Positions 45,113 through 55,142 are shown, counted from the first letter of the stretch. The stretch: DNA of 64,000 nucleotides from Anaerolineales bacterium (GCA_003105035.1 PQAL01000002.1:62001-126000); one strand, 5' to 3'. Notes: generated by a model not told the origin, from the letters alone. A program made the numbers and translations.

Positions 45113-45772
45113 ATGCTTCAAAAAGTTTATACCTGGTTGGATGAACGACTTGGATTAAAAACCATCTACGATACGGTCCTTGACCGTAAGGTGCCCAAAG
45201 TCAATTGGTTCTTTACCCTGGGTAGCGCGAGCCTGTTCCTGTTTCTCCTTCAGGGTATTACTGGGATCATGCTCACGGTTTATTATGTCCCATCGCCCGA
45301 CCATGCCTACGACAGCATTCAATATATTATGACCGGGGTGAGTTATGGTTGGCTGATCCGTGGTGTCCATCACTGGGGTGCCAGCCTGATGGTGCTGATT
45401 GTATTTTTCCATATGTTACGCACGTTTTATTTTGGCGCTTATAAATATCCACGTGAGTTTACCTGGGTCACCGGTGTATTCCTGCTCCTGCTCACCTTGG
45501 GAATGGGCTTTACTGGCTACTTGCTTCCCTGGAATCAGCGTGCCTATTGGGCTACCACCGTTGCCACCTCCATCGCTGGCACGGTACCATTCATCGGCGA
45601 ATTCATCAACCAGGTGCTAAGAGGTGGGCCTGATCTTTCAGGTGTGACCCTGGCCCGCTTCTTCTCAGTGCACATCTGGTGGTTCCCTGCAATGATTGGC
45701 AGCCTGATCGGCGTTCACTTATATATGGTCATTCGCCTGGGCATCTCTTCGGTTCCCAAAGTAGACGACTAG
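45113..45772 (+). CDS. Cytochrome b (b6-type N-terminal half)
   Basis: A 219-residue membrane protein with four helices. Haem-ligand histidines are in RGVHHWGASLMVLIVFFHMLRTF and FFSVHIWWFPAMIGSLIGVHLYMVIR, two pairs as in cytochrome b6, and GYLLPWNQRAYWATTV is the quinol-site region. As in b6f-type complexes the C-terminal half is on a separate protein, encoded 14 nt downstream. Confidence 0.92.
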   Translation: MLQKVYTWLDERLGLKTIYDTVLDRKVPKVNWFFTLGSASLFLFLLQGITGIMLTVYYVPSPDHAYDSIQYIMTGVSYGWLIRGVHHWGASLMVLIVFFHMLRTFYFGAYKYPREFTWVTGVFLLLLTLGMGFTGYLLPWNQRAYWATTVATSIAGTVPFIGEFINQVLRGGPDLSGVTLARFFSVHIWWFPAMIGSLIGVHLYMVIRLGISSVPKVDD

Positions 45773-45786
45773 AAAAGGAGACTGCC

Positions 45787-47028
45787 GTGAACGAAGAGCA
45801 AAAGAAACAATACAAAGAGAAGTATGCTCAGGCTAAGCAGAACGGCGTCAAATTCTGGCCTGATATCATTTATAAAGATGTTGTCATCACTTTCGCTATC
45901 TTTATCATCTTGATCATCCTGGCCACCTGGGTGGGCGTCGCTAATGAGGCCAAAGCCGATCCATCCGATTCCGCCTACGTCCCACGCCCAGAATGGTATT
46001 TCTTGTTCCTCTTTCAGATGCTCAAGTACTTCCCAGGGAAACTGGAGTGGCTTGGGACGACGATTATCCCGATCATCGCTGTGCTGGCTTTGTTCTTGGT
46101 GCCGTTCTACGACCGTAATACACGCCGTCATTGGAAAGCCCGCCCGTGGGCGATTGGCATCATGACGGTCATGGTGGTTGGGATCGTTGTGTTGACAGTC
46201 ATGGCGGTGGTCACCACCCCACCCCAGGAGGTAACCGGAACGATCGCCGGGACTGTCCCGGAACAAATCCTGGCCGGGCAGGACCTTTATTCAGTAAATT
46301 GTACGGAATGTCACGGGCCGGAAGGTGAAGGCGGTGAAATAAAAGGTGTCGAAGGGCTGGAAGGCTTCATTATGAAGCCCATCAACAGCAAAGACGAGAT
46401 GTATACCCACACAGACGAAACCCTCTACAATATCGTCGCCTATGGTCAGCAGGATCTGGGAATGCAGCCCTTTGGGCGTGCCTACGGTGGCATTTTAGGA
46501 CCTTCTGACATCGACGCTCTGGTCACATTCATGCGCTACACCTGGGATGACCGGGTTGAGCTTCCAAAAGAGGTAGCTTCAGCTAATGCTATTCCAACGC
46601 TTGCTCCGGGCCAGGTGCCTTCTTATGAACTGCAGATTTCTGCCATCCAAAAGCGCTACTGTGTGTCCTGTCACCGGGCTGGCAAGAAGAACAACAATTA
46701 CATCATGGATAATTTCGAGGATACGATTAAAACGGGTGACCACGCCCCGAACCTGATCGCTGGTGATTTACTGTGCAACACCATGCAGATGCTGAACCGG
46801 GTGGAAGGGCTTGAAGCGGGTAACCCGATGCCGCCCACCAAGGCCCTACCGCCCGAGCTGGTTGAAATTTACAAGCAGTGGATCCTGGCAGGGATGCCGA
46901 ATACCGCGGCAGATGCAGCTGCCCTTTCGGCGGGGTCAGCAACCCCTGCTGTTTCGCAGGTCCCGGCAGCCTCTGAAACCCTTGCACCCTCCGAAGCTGT
47001 GACACCCGGAGTGACACCAACACCTTAA
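45787..47028 (+). CDS. Cytochrome b subunit IV fused to a diheme cytochrome c
   Basis: A 413-residue fusion. Residues 1-150 are the C-terminal half of cytochrome b (subunit IV-like; FWPDIIYKDVVIT, the PEWYFLFLFQMLKYFPG quinone-site segment, three helices). Two c-type haem domains follow: CTECH near residue 175, and CVSCH near residue 300 with NPMPPTKALP supplying a possible methionine ligand. The fusion replaces cytochrome c1/f. The start is GTG at 45787 after GGAG; the Pro/Ser/Thr tail is about 40 residues. Confidence 0.88.
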   Translation: MNEEQKKQYKEKYAQAKQNGVKFWPDIIYKDVVITFAIFIILIILATWVGVANEAKADPSDSAYVPRPEWYFLFLFQMLKYFPGKLEWLGTTIIPIIAVLALFLVPFYDRNTRRHWKARPWAIGIMTVMVVGIVVLTVMAVVTTPPQEVTGTIAGTVPEQILAGQDLYSVNCTECHGPEGEGGEIKGVEGLEGFIMKPINSKDEMYTHTDETLYNIVAYGQQDLGMQPFGRAYGGILGPSDIDALVTFMRYTWDDRVELPKEVASANAIPTLAPGQVPSYELQISAIQKRYCVSCHRAGKKNNNYIMDNFEDTIKTGDHAPNLIAGDLLCNTMQMLNRVEGLEAGNPMPPTKALPPELVEIYKQWILAGMPNTAADAAALSAGSATPAVSQVPAASETLAPSEAVTPGVTPTP

Positions 47029-47039
47029 GTTCATCTTCC

Positions 47040-47072
47040 AAGGGCACGATGATCGAATCATCGTGCCCTTTT
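47040..47072 (+). terminator. Rho-independent terminator of the bc operon
   Basis: A perfect 14-bp stem AAGGGCACGATGAT / ATCATCGTGCCCTT with loop CGA and a TTTT tract. The frame of the next gene stays open through it, so the start of that gene must lie downstream. Confidence 0.9.
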
Positions 47073-47099
47073 GATTCCTGTTGTGCTACAATACCGAGC

Positions 47100-49079
47100 A
47101 TGTTTGCAAGACACGGGCGATTTTTACCCCCGGTTATTATCCTGGTCTTATTCATCACCTACGCAGGTAGCTCTGTAGCTCAGTCTGGCCCTACAGTTAC
47201 CTTATCCACCCCTGATCTGACTGGTTTCCCATACCTGACGGCCTACCTGGATGTGCACGATACGCAGGGCAGCTTTATCCATGGCCTGACACCAGAGCAG
47301 GTGACGATACTTGAGGACACGACCTCGTTGCCTGTCTCTGACATCAAGGAAATCATTCCAGGTGTCCAGTTCGTAATTGCAGTGTCACCCGGAGAATCAT
47401 TCCTGATTCGGGATGGTGAAGGTGTCTCGCGATATGAGTATTTCCTGCGGAGTTTTTTATCGGGCTCTTGGGCGAGCCAGCCAGCCGGCATGGATGATTA
47501 CAGCCTGCTCACAGCAAGTGGCCCTCAATTAACCCACGCGGCAAATCCTGCCGAGCTGGGCTCATTATTCGAAACTTACGTACCAACGACAACAATCACG
47601 GCTCCAGGGCTGGAAATATTGGCCTCCGCCCTGCAAGTAGCTTCTGACCCTACCGCCATGACTGGTATGGAACGGGCGATCCTTTTCATCACTCCCCCCC
47701 AGGAATCAGATGTATCCCTGGGGCTGCAGTCCATAATCGCCAGCGCCAATCAACAGAATATCCATATTTTCGTGTGGGTGTTAGCTGCCGCTGATGTTAT
47801 TGACACACCTTCGGTTGTTCAGCTGCATAACCTGGCTGATCAGACCGGGGGTAGTTTTTTTAGTTTCTCCCGTGACGAGTCCATACCCGACCTGCAGGTT
47901 TTGCTCGATCCACTACGCTACGCATATCAGCTGGGATACAACTCGCAAGTGAACACCCCAGGCCCCCACCAATTTTCCGCCCAAGTTGCGCTAGATGGCG
48001 CAGCAATAGCTTCACCGACGCAGGCATTTACAGTGGACCTTCAACCACCGACGGTTATGCTGATCGACACTCCAGCTGAGATCGTGCGTAATTTTCCGGT
48101 TCTATCCACTACTGAGCCTGTGAGTGCTGCCGTTGATCTTGTCCCCGAAACTCAGACGATATCCATCCAGGTGGAATACCCTGATGGTTATGAGCATGTT
48201 ACGTTATCAACCAGCCTGTTTGCAGATGGGATCCTTGTCGCTCAAAACACATCTGAACCTTATGATGAATTTGTCTGGGATTTACGATCGTGTACCCAGG
48301 ATAGCGAACATCACCTGGTAGCTGAAGCCACCGACAACCTGGGCATGATAGGGAAATCAAGTGAGGTAACAGTCAGGATTATTGTTCCCTCTCCCACCCA
48401 GGGGATGATGGCGGCAGTAACCCAAAAACGACCTCTTATTGTTGCCGCATTTGTCATTATCCTGGCTTCCCTCCTGGTTCTGGTGCTCATCGTGGGTGGG
48501 CATATCCGCCCCAAACCGCATCCCGGGCAAAGAAAGCCGCCGCTAAAGAACGGTCAGAAAAGCAAAACGGTGGGTGATAGGTTACCCAGCGATAGACCAG
48601 GCATTCCTTTATCTGGGCCGAAAGACTCTAGCCAGATGCCTGATCGGCCTGCTGTATTTCATTGGATGCAATGGTTTGACCGTTTGCCATGGCGGAAGCA
48701 AAAACCAGCGCCTACCCCAGCCATTGCCTATCTCATTCCCCTGGCAGGTTATGACGAGCCCAGCATACCAGCCCGGTTGGAGATCATTGACCATGATGTC
48801 TCTCTCGGCAGCGATCCGCGTCTGGTTTCGATGGTCTTTGAAGATGCTTCTGTTGCGGGAGTGCATGCACGTATTCACCATGAAGGGCATGCGTTTACCA
48901 TCACAGACAACAACACGGTTGCGGGTACCTGGGTGAACTACATACAAGCTCTTCCCACGGGAACGACTCTCGAGCATATGGATATCATCCACCTTGGAAA
49001 AATCGGTTTTCGCTTTCAATTAACAGAACCCGGTCAACTACGCAGGATTAATGTCACGCCATTGGAGCAGCATCAGTGA
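47100..49079 (+). CDS. Membrane-anchored VWA-like/FHA domain protein
   Basis: A 659-residue protein. A signal peptide (PPVIILVLFITYAGSSVAQS) leads an extracytoplasmic part resembling VWA/VWFA-related domains (FVIAVSPGESF, ILFITPPQESDVSLGLQSIIASANQQNIHIFVWVL), a membrane segment near residue 465 (PLIVAAFVIILASLLVLVLIVGG), and a cytoplasmic C-terminal FHA domain (SLGSDPRLVSMVFEDASVAGVHARIHHEG). FHA domains bind phosphothreonine. TACAAT (47087-47092) ends 7 nt before ATG 47100, with no RBS, so it is probably leaderless. Confidence 0.75.
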   Translation: MFARHGRFLPPVIILVLFITYAGSSVAQSGPTVTLSTPDLTGFPYLTAYLDVHDTQGSFIHGLTPEQVTILEDTTSLPVSDIKEIIPGVQFVIAVSPGESFLIRDGEGVSRYEYFLRSFLSGSWASQPAGMDDYSLLTASGPQLTHAANPAELGSLFETYVPTTTITAPGLEILASALQVASDPTAMTGMERAILFITPPQESDVSLGLQSIIASANQQNIHIFVWVLAAADVIDTPSVVQLHNLADQTGGSFFSFSRDESIPDLQVLLDPLRYAYQLGYNSQVNTPGPHQFSAQVALDGAAIASPTQAFTVDLQPPTVMLIDTPAEIVRNFPVLSTTEPVSAAVDLVPETQTISIQVEYPDGYEHVTLSTSLFADGILVAQNTSEPYDEFVWDLRSCTQDSEHHLVAEATDNLGMIGKSSEVTVRIIVPSPTQGMMAAVTQKRPLIVAAFVIILASLLVLVLIVGGHIRPKPHPGQRKPPLKNGQKSKTVGDRLPSDRPGIPLSGPKDSSQMPDRPAVFHWMQWFDRLPWRKQKPAPTPAIAYLIPLAGYDEPSIPARLEIIDHDVSLGSDPRLVSMVFEDASVAGVHARIHHEGHAFTITDNNTVAGTWVNYIQALPTGTTLEHMDIIHLGKIGFRFQLTEPGQLRRINVTPLEQHQ

Positions 49080-49148
49080 TGCCTGCTGCCTGCGCATCGG
49101 CAGCATGGTAGATATGCATGGGAAAATCTTGGTTTACGGTACTTATTA

Positions 49149-50735
49149 ATGAAACGAGTGTTCTATCAAATTAGTGTTACCTTGCTCTGCGGATTGCTTT
49201 TAGCAGGCTGCGTCAATTTGCCTTCCCCTACTCTTGATCCAGCTAATTCGATTCCCACCCGGCAGGTTGAAACTACCAGCCCTCTCGTTACTGCATTCCC
49301 GGCTACGGATAATCCGACTCTCCCCACTACAGTTCTTACGGGTCAGCCGTCACAGTCCCCTGGCACCCCAGCGGTATCCACCCCTGCCCCAGAAGTGGAA
49401 GATCTTGTGCCTGCGCGATATACCCTCGATGCCAGCCTGGACTACTTTGCCCATACCGTCTCGGTCACCGAAACGGTCAGTTATACCAATACTACCTCCG
49501 GTTCCCTTTCCGATCTGGTCTTGGTGGTCGAGCCAAACCGCTGGAGCGGGTGTTACAACCTGATAACCATAACCTGGCAGAATGGAGATCCTTTGGAGGA
49601 CTATGAGCTGGATAAAGCCCAGCTGCGCATTCCATTGCCGAGCCTGCTCGCCAAAGGGCAAAGCCTGGGGTTAAGGCTGGTCTACCTGCTTGACCTGCCT
49701 GAGATCCCGGCGCCATCTGAAGAAATTCGGCCAGTACCGTTTGGTTACTCGGCCAGGCAGATCAACCTGGTGGATTGGTATGCATATGTGCCACCTTACC
49801 AGGCAGGCGAGGGATGGTTGACTCACCCTCGCTGGGGCTTTGGGGAACACCAGGTGTATGATGTGGGGGATTACGATGTCAGGCTCAGCCTGGCAGAGCC
49901 AGTTGAGGATCTGGTGATAGCTGCCTCAGCACCAGCGACGCAAGCAGGGGAGCAGTATTCATATCACCTTACAGCAGCACGCTCTTTTGCCCTGTCTGCC
50001 AGCAATGCGTATTTGGTGCAGTCCACCTCTGTTGGTGATGTGACGGTTTATAGTTATTCATTCTCCTTTGATAAAGCTGCTGGTGAGCAAGCACTCCACG
50101 ATACAGCCCAGGCTGTGGAATTGTATAGCAGCCTCCTGGTGCCATACCCGCACGCGACCCTCAGTGTGGTGGAAGCTGATTTCCTGGATGGGATGGAATA
50201 TGATGGCTTGTTTTTCCTCAGCCGGGGTTTTTATAACCTGTATGATGGCACACCCCAGGGGTACCTGACCTTTATTGCCGCACACGAGACTGCCCACCAA
50301 TGGTGGTATGGATTGGTGGGAAATGACCAGGCTTTGGAACCCTGGCTGGATGAAGCCATGTGCACTTATATGGAGCATATCTTTTACGAACGGGTCTATC
50401 CCGATTACCAGGCCACCTCCGGGGGATCTGTGCTTGACTGGTGGTGGTCTTACCGGGTTGATTATTACGAGCCCACTGGCTGGGTAGATGATGCGATTTA
50501 TGATTTTCAGCTTTTCCGCCCATACCGGGATGCGATTTATTTGAACGGGGCGAAATTTTTAGAAGACCTGCGCAGTTTGATGGGTGACCAGGCTTTTTTT
50601 GAATTCCTTAAGGATTATGCTGTCTCAGAAAAACACAAAGTTACCACCGCTAACGATTTTTTCTCCATCCTGAAGCGCCATACAGCACAAGACCTGGATG
50701 GTTTGCTTGACGCTTATTTCAAAACCAGCTATTAA
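49149..50735 (+). CDS. M1-family metallopeptidase lipoprotein
   Basis: A 528-residue lipoprotein with lipobox LLAGC near residue 24 and a Thr/Pro-rich linker. The M1 zinc motif is HETAHQWWYGLVGNDQALEPWLDEAMCTYMEH: HExxH, then Glu 18 residues further on. The N-terminal beta domain is the M1 saddle. The GxMEN motif is replaced by DGMEYDG. It probably cleaves N-terminal residues of peptides outside the cytoplasmic membrane. Confidence 0.85.
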   Translation: MKRVFYQISVTLLCGLLLAGCVNLPSPTLDPANSIPTRQVETTSPLVTAFPATDNPTLPTTVLTGQPSQSPGTPAVSTPAPEVEDLVPARYTLDASLDYFAHTVSVTETVSYTNTTSGSLSDLVLVVEPNRWSGCYNLITITWQNGDPLEDYELDKAQLRIPLPSLLAKGQSLGLRLVYLLDLPEIPAPSEEIRPVPFGYSARQINLVDWYAYVPPYQAGEGWLTHPRWGFGEHQVYDVGDYDVRLSLAEPVEDLVIAASAPATQAGEQYSYHLTAARSFALSASNAYLVQSTSVGDVTVYSYSFSFDKAAGEQALHDTAQAVELYSSLLVPYPHATLSVVEADFLDGMEYDGLFFLSRGFYNLYDGTPQGYLTFIAAHETAHQWWYGLVGNDQALEPWLDEAMCTYMEHIFYERVYPDYQATSGGSVLDWWWSYRVDYYEPTGWVDDAIYDFQLFRPYRDAIYLNGAKFLEDLRSLMGDQAFFEFLKDYAVSEKHKVTTANDFFSILKRHTAQDLDGLLDAYFKTSY

Positions 50736-50800
50736 CTACCCGGCAGTTGAAACAAGGTCTCGGCTGTTAATTTGTTCATCGATATCAGGGAGGGGATGCA

Positions 50801-51700
50801 TTGGGAGAAGCTAGACTCGCAAAATACTGGGGGGCAGCCTGTCTCAGGCAGGTCTTGCTTGCTTTTGGAATATTTTTAATATTTGTTGTAGTTTTCGTAG
50901 GGCTGATTGTACTGGCGCTTGCCTTACCCATTCCGCAAAGCCAACGACCCACGGTGATCTTTGGTGGATTGATGGCCGTCATATTTCTATTGGTCCTGGG
51001 GGCAATCAACTGGGGCATCATTAGCACCCGGCGCAGGGCGTACCGGCTGGATGCAGTTTTTGCACCCTATAGTCTGACTGGAAAAGCCTACCTGTGGAAC
51101 GGCAGGCAGTATCATGGCTTGGTGTCGGGTCGCCAGGTGGATGCCTATTTCTACCGTGGGCTAAACCTTGACCTTTATTTGGCTTCGCATCTCCAGACTC
51201 GGTTAAGCGTAGGCCCAAAAGGACGCCTCACTCAAAATGCTGCGCGGATCGCGGTACAGCACCTCCTCACTGTCCAGGATTCCAATTTACAAACGCTTGA
51301 AATTTATACGCTAGACGAGATATGGAGCAGGGAATTGTTGGGGGATCCAATCGCCAGGTCTGTTATCCTGAGATTGATTTCACATCAGCCTGGATTTCAA
51401 TTCCGCAACATGTTACTCCAGCCTGAAGCAATCCAGCTACAGGTCAATCACCTGAATTTGGATGACATCACCGCTGAAGATTTACTTTCCTGGGTGGATG
51501 ACCTTACCACTTTAGCAAATATCGCTGAAGCTTTGCCGCCGACCATCAACCCGGTAGAGTCCACTTCCCTGGAACACCGGTCACGTACGGATCGCAGCAG
51601 TTTTACCAAGCTAATCTTTCAGACTACCTGCGGTGTGATCATTCTTCTGATCGCCGGCTTAATATTCATCTTTTACGGAGTGATGGAAACGTTGCCGTAA
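50801..51700 (+). CDS. Membrane protein of unknown function
   Basis: A 299-residue protein with two N-terminal membrane segments (about residues 15-42 and 48-70), a cytoplasmic middle of some 190 residues and a C-terminal membrane segment (about 273-295). The middle has leucine-rich helices with no recognised motif. The likely start is TTG at 50801, after GGGAGGGG with 5-nt spacing; an ATG nearby is out of frame. Confidence 0.6.
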   Translation: MGEARLAKYWGAACLRQVLLAFGIFLIFVVVFVGLIVLALALPIPQSQRPTVIFGGLMAVIFLLVLGAINWGIISTRRRAYRLDAVFAPYSLTGKAYLWNGRQYHGLVSGRQVDAYFYRGLNLDLYLASHLQTRLSVGPKGRLTQNAARIAVQHLLTVQDSNLQTLEIYTLDEIWSRELLGDPIARSVILRLISHQPGFQFRNMLLQPEAIQLQVNHLNLDDITAEDLLSWVDDLTTLANIAEALPPTINPVESTSLEHRSRTDRSSFTKLIFQTTCGVIILLIAGLIFIFYGVMETLP

Positions 51701-51775
51701 ATGTGATATCCTATTCATCGTGTAGACCCCAATGAGATTACCTAATTTTACCCAAGTAGTTGGTATCGATCATCT

Positions 51776-52522
51776 ATGAACACTCCCCTCAAGTTCGATG
51801 TGTTTACCTTGTTCCCAGAAGTATTTCAGCCGTACCTGGATACCAGCATCCTACAGCGTGCGCGCCAGAATCACCTGGTTGAGATTAATCTCTATAATAT
51901 CCGCGATTGGACCTCTGATCGCCATCACGTTTGCGACGATATACCTTATGGTGGGGGAGGCGGAATGGTGATGAAGCCTGAGCCAATTTTTACCGCCGTC
52001 GAAGGCGTGCTCGGAGCTCCCCCAGCTTACCCGGTGATTTTGCTCGACCCGCAAGGGCGGGTCTTCACTCAAGCAGTGGCACAAGAGCTTGCGCAACAAC
52101 CACACCTGGCGCTATTGTGCGGCCGTTATGAGGGGATCGATGAACGCGTCCGGGAGCACCTTGTGACGGATGAAATCTCCATCGGTGATTATGTGCTCAG
52201 CGGGGGAGAGCTGCCAGCCCTGGTGCTGATCGATGCCATCACCCGCCTGATCCCGGGAGCCTTAGGAGACCCACAGGGTGCCTGGGACGATTCGCATGCC
52301 ACCGGCCTGCTGGAATATCCGCATTACACCCGCCCGCCTGAGTTTCGCGGCTGGGCAGTACCTGAGATTCTGCTCTCCGGAGACCATGGAAAAATAGCCA
52401 TCTGGCGGCGGCAGCAGGCATTATTACGCACCCGGAAGCGTCGGCCCGATTTATTAGAAAAAGCAGATCTATCTGACAATGACCGCGACTTTTTGACGCG
52501 CGCGGAGTTAGATGTTACATAA
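51776..52522 (+). CDS. trmD: tRNA (guanine-N1)-methyltransferase
   Basis: A 248-residue SPOUT methyltransferase. It begins [15 protein letters not shown] and has [62 protein letters not shown] (the trefoil-knot SAM site) and [12 protein letters not shown]. It methylates G37 of tRNAs to prevent frameshifting. The rplS gene, its usual partner, lies 2.2 kb downstream with two unrelated genes between. Confidence 0.94.
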   Translation: MNTPLKFDVFTLFPEVFQPYLDTSILQRARQNHLVEINLYNIRDWTSDRHHVCDDIPYGGGGGMVMKPEPIFTAVEGVLGAPPAYPVILLDPQGRVFTQAVAQELAQQPHLALLCGRYEGIDERVREHLVTDEISIGDYVLSGGELPALVLIDAITRLIPGALGDPQGAWDDSHATGLLEYPHYTRPPEFRGWAVPEILLSGDHGKIAIWRRQQALLRTRKRRPDLLEKADLSDNDRDFLTRAELDVT

Positions 52523-52578
52523 GCGCCTGGTATTATCTCTATGCCGTAAAAATCTAAAATCCACATCCGGAGGTAGGC

Positions 52579-53856
52579 ATGCGTTTTAACTATGGCAAGA
52601 TATTTCTGCTGGGGTTTGGCTTTTTTGGTGTCAGTGTCATCTGGGCCACATACAATGCATTTGTGCCCATCTTTCTTCAAGACCGGTTCGGGTTACCACC
52701 AGCCCTGATCGGCTTATTCATGACCCTGGATAATATTGCCGCACTGTTTATCCAGCCTCCGGTAGGCGCCTGGTCCGATCGCTTACGCACCCCAATTGGC
52801 CGGCGTATGCCATTCATCCTGATTGGTGCTCCAGTTGGTGCGATTGCCTTCGGCATCATCCCCATTGCTGCCATCTTGCCGTTGTTTGTGGCCTGCACTA
52901 CTACTTTGTTGCTGAGCATGGCTTTCTGGCGTACACCAGTGGTCGCGCTCATGCCTGATATTACCCCCTCACCAAACCGTTCCCAGGCGAATGGCGTCAT
53001 TAATTTGATGGGTGGACTTGGGTCTATCATCGCATTTTTGGGCGGAGCAACCCTGTATAAGATAAACCCGGCATATCCATTTTGGCTTGGTTCAGGCCTG
53101 GTCATCCTGGCTGCCCTGTTGGTCTTTGTTTTTATCCGTGAGCCAAAGACCTATGAACAAGACCAGGAGGAAAAACCAGGCATGTTTAAGAGCCTGGTGG
53201 AGGTGTTCAACGACCCGGACCATAGCGCTTTGCGTATTTTCCTGGCAATCTTCTGCTGGTTCGTTGCCTATAATGCCGTGGAGGCTTTCTTCACCCTGTA
53301 TGCCAAGAACCACCTGCTGATGAATGAAGCCGACGGCACGCGCCTGTTGGGGCAGCTATCGTTGTTTTTTGTGATCTTCTCCCTGCCGTCTGGTTACCTG
53401 GGCAGCCGCATCGGGCGGCGCGTGACCATCTCGATTGGTATCCTGATCATGACCGCTTGCATGCTCTCCATGTTTGTCTTGCCGATAGAGACACTCACCA
53501 CTGTGCTCACGAAATTGCCTGTCTTAGGTGAGGTTCCTGTAGTTGGCCTGGTTTTGATGTTCGCAGGCATTGCCTGGGCGTTTATCAATATCAACTCCCT
53601 GCCGATGGTCGTTGATATGACCACACTCGCCCGAGTTGGCACTTACACCGGCTTATATTATCTATTCTCCACTCTGGCTGCGATTGTAGGTCCGAACGTC
53701 AATGGCCTGATCATCCAGTTCTCGGGCAACAATTACAGCATGACCATGCTCGCTGCACCGTTCTTCATGATCCTGGCGTTTATCATGATGCTGGGCGTCA
53801 GGCGGGGTGAAGCTCTCCCTCAATCACCCGCAGTTGAAGGAGGCTTGGTCAAATAG
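52579..53856 (+). CDS. Major facilitator superfamily transporter (SLC45/GPH-like)
   Basis: A 425-residue membrane protein with twelve predicted helices. The loop after helix 2 reads QPPVGAWSDRLRTPIGRRMPFILIGAP, typical of sugar-cation symporters of the SLC45/GPH type, and GSRIGRRVTISIG is the equivalent loop in the second half. It may move sugars or glycosides; there is no catabolic gene beside it to suggest a substrate. Confidence 0.82.
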   Translation: MRFNYGKIFLLGFGFFGVSVIWATYNAFVPIFLQDRFGLPPALIGLFMTLDNIAALFIQPPVGAWSDRLRTPIGRRMPFILIGAPVGAIAFGIIPIAAILPLFVACTTTLLLSMAFWRTPVVALMPDITPSPNRSQANGVINLMGGLGSIIAFLGGATLYKINPAYPFWLGSGLVILAALLVFVFIREPKTYEQDQEEKPGMFKSLVEVFNDPDHSALRIFLAIFCWFVAYNAVEAFFTLYAKNHLLMNEADGTRLLGQLSLFFVIFSLPSGYLGSRIGRRVTISIGILIMTACMLSMFVLPIETLTTVLTKLPVLGEVPVVGLVLMFAGIAWAFININSLPMVVDMTTLARVGTYTGLYYLFSTLAAIVGPNVNGLIIQFSGNNYSMTMLAAPFFMILAFIMMLGVRRGEALPQSPAVEGGLVK

Positions 53857-53868
53857 CCTGGTTTTTAA

Positions 53869-54597
53869 ATGAGTTTTCTGCAGGCTGATATCCCGGTGCT
53901 TTTTTGCGACGAAGCCCTGCTGGTAATTAATAAACCAGCAGGGCTATCCACGCTGCCCGATGGCTATGATCCAAGCCTGCCGCATATCCGGGCCTTGTTG
54001 GAAAGCCAATATGGTCGCTTGTGGATCGTCCATCGCCTCGACAAGGAAACCAGTGGGGTTTTGTGCCTGGCTCGCTCAGCCGATGCCCATCGTTCGCTAA
54101 ACACCCAATTTGAACAGCGCCTGGTTTCTAAAATCTATCATGCTCTTGTTGCCGGTACCCCGGTATGGCAGGAAAAGACCGTCGACCTGCCGCTACGCAT
54201 CAATGCCGACCGCCGCCACCGCACGGTGGTTGACCCTCAGAATGGATTGCTCGCCTCCACTTCCTTTACCGTCTTGGAAAGGCTGGGCAGTTACAGTTTG
54301 CTGCAGGCTATTCCAGCTACCGGTCGCACCCATCAGATCCGCGCCCATCTGGCTGCATTGGGGTTGGTCATTGTTGGTGACAGGTTATATGCCCGCAAAT
54401 CACCGGCGCGAGAGGCTGGTGGTGAACCGGTTTCCCAGTTGCCCACTGACGCATTCATCGACCAAGTTGGAAGCATGTTACTGCAAGCCCTGTCCCTGGA
54501 GATCACTCACCCCATCATACGGCAACGGATAAAATTCACTGCACCTTACACAGATAAGATGATCGCTATTTTGCAGCAATTACGCTCGCAGTATTGA
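53869..54597 (+). CDS. RluA-family pseudouridine synthase
   Basis: A 242-residue enzyme converting uridine to pseudouridine in rRNA or tRNA. The catalytic motif is VHRLDKETSGVLCLARS; LLQAIPATGRTHQIRAHLAALG is the second signature. There is no S4 domain, as in RluA/TruC-like members. The target RNA is not determined. It starts 13 nt after the transporter stop. Confidence 0.9.
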   Translation: MSFLQADIPVLFCDEALLVINKPAGLSTLPDGYDPSLPHIRALLESQYGRLWIVHRLDKETSGVLCLARSADAHRSLNTQFEQRLVSKIYHALVAGTPVWQEKTVDLPLRINADRRHRTVVDPQNGLLASTSFTVLERLGSYSLLQAIPATGRTHQIRAHLAALGLVIVGDRLYARKSPAREAGGEPVSQLPTDAFIDQVGSMLLQALSLEITHPIIRQRIKFTAPYTDKMIAILQQLRSQY

Positions 54598-54686
54598 GGA
54601 AGATGTGCACTACGATTTCTATGGGGTTTAGTTGACACCAGGGCTTATTCGCTGAAAATTTCCTTCTCAAATTATGCATGCCATGT

Positions 54687-54717
54687 TATAATCCTGCACC
54701 TCGCCGCCCCTGGCGGC
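54687..54717 (+). promoter_or_regulatory. rplS promoter -10 and leader hairpin
   Basis: A perfect TATAAT (54687-54692) with a poor -35. Starting just after the expected transcription start is a tight hairpin, GCCGCC / GGCGGC with loop CCT (54703-54717), about 50 nt before rplS. Autoregulatory leaders are known for L19 in other phyla; whether this is one is unproven. Confidence 0.45.
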
Positions 54718-54767
54718 TTTGTGTTGAATAAAAGCAATTATGAGTTATTTTTGAAAGGTGGAATACC

Positions 54768-55118
54768 ATGAACGATCTAATGAAATCTGTCGAGGCAGCC
54801 GACAACCCCAACATCCCCCAGTTACGGCCGGGTGATATGGTGAACGTCCATATTCGCATTAAGGAAGGCAACACCGAGCGTATCCAGGAATTCCGTGGCA
54901 CCGTCATCAGAGAGCGAGGCCGTGGTAATGATGCCAGTTTTACCGTCCGACGTATTGCCAGCAATGGCATTGGTGTTGAGCGTACTTTCCTCACCCGTTC
55001 GCCCCGCCTTGAAAAAGTGGTCATTCAACGCCATTCACAGGTTCGCCGGGCCAAGCTGTATCACCTGCGTGAGCGCACTGGGAAGAATGCCCGCTTGAAG
55101 CAAAAATTTAACGCCTGA
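54768..55118 (+). CDS. rplS: 50S ribosomal protein L19
   Basis: A 116-residue protein of normal length. The conserved GDMVNVHIRIKEGNTERIQEFRGTVI, TVRRIASNGIGVERTFL and RRAKLYHLRERTGKNARLK segments are present. It sits at the 30S-50S interface. The RBS is AAAGGTGG. It is followed by its own terminator, so it is monocistronic. Confidence 0.96.
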   Translation: MNDLMKSVEAADNPNIPQLRPGDMVNVHIRIKEGNTERIQEFRGTVIRERGRGNDASFTVRRIASNGIGVERTFLTRSPRLEKVVIQRHSQVRRAKLYHLRERTGKNARLKQKFNA

Positions 55119-55142
55119 TTCATAAGTCTTCATCAAACTTAC

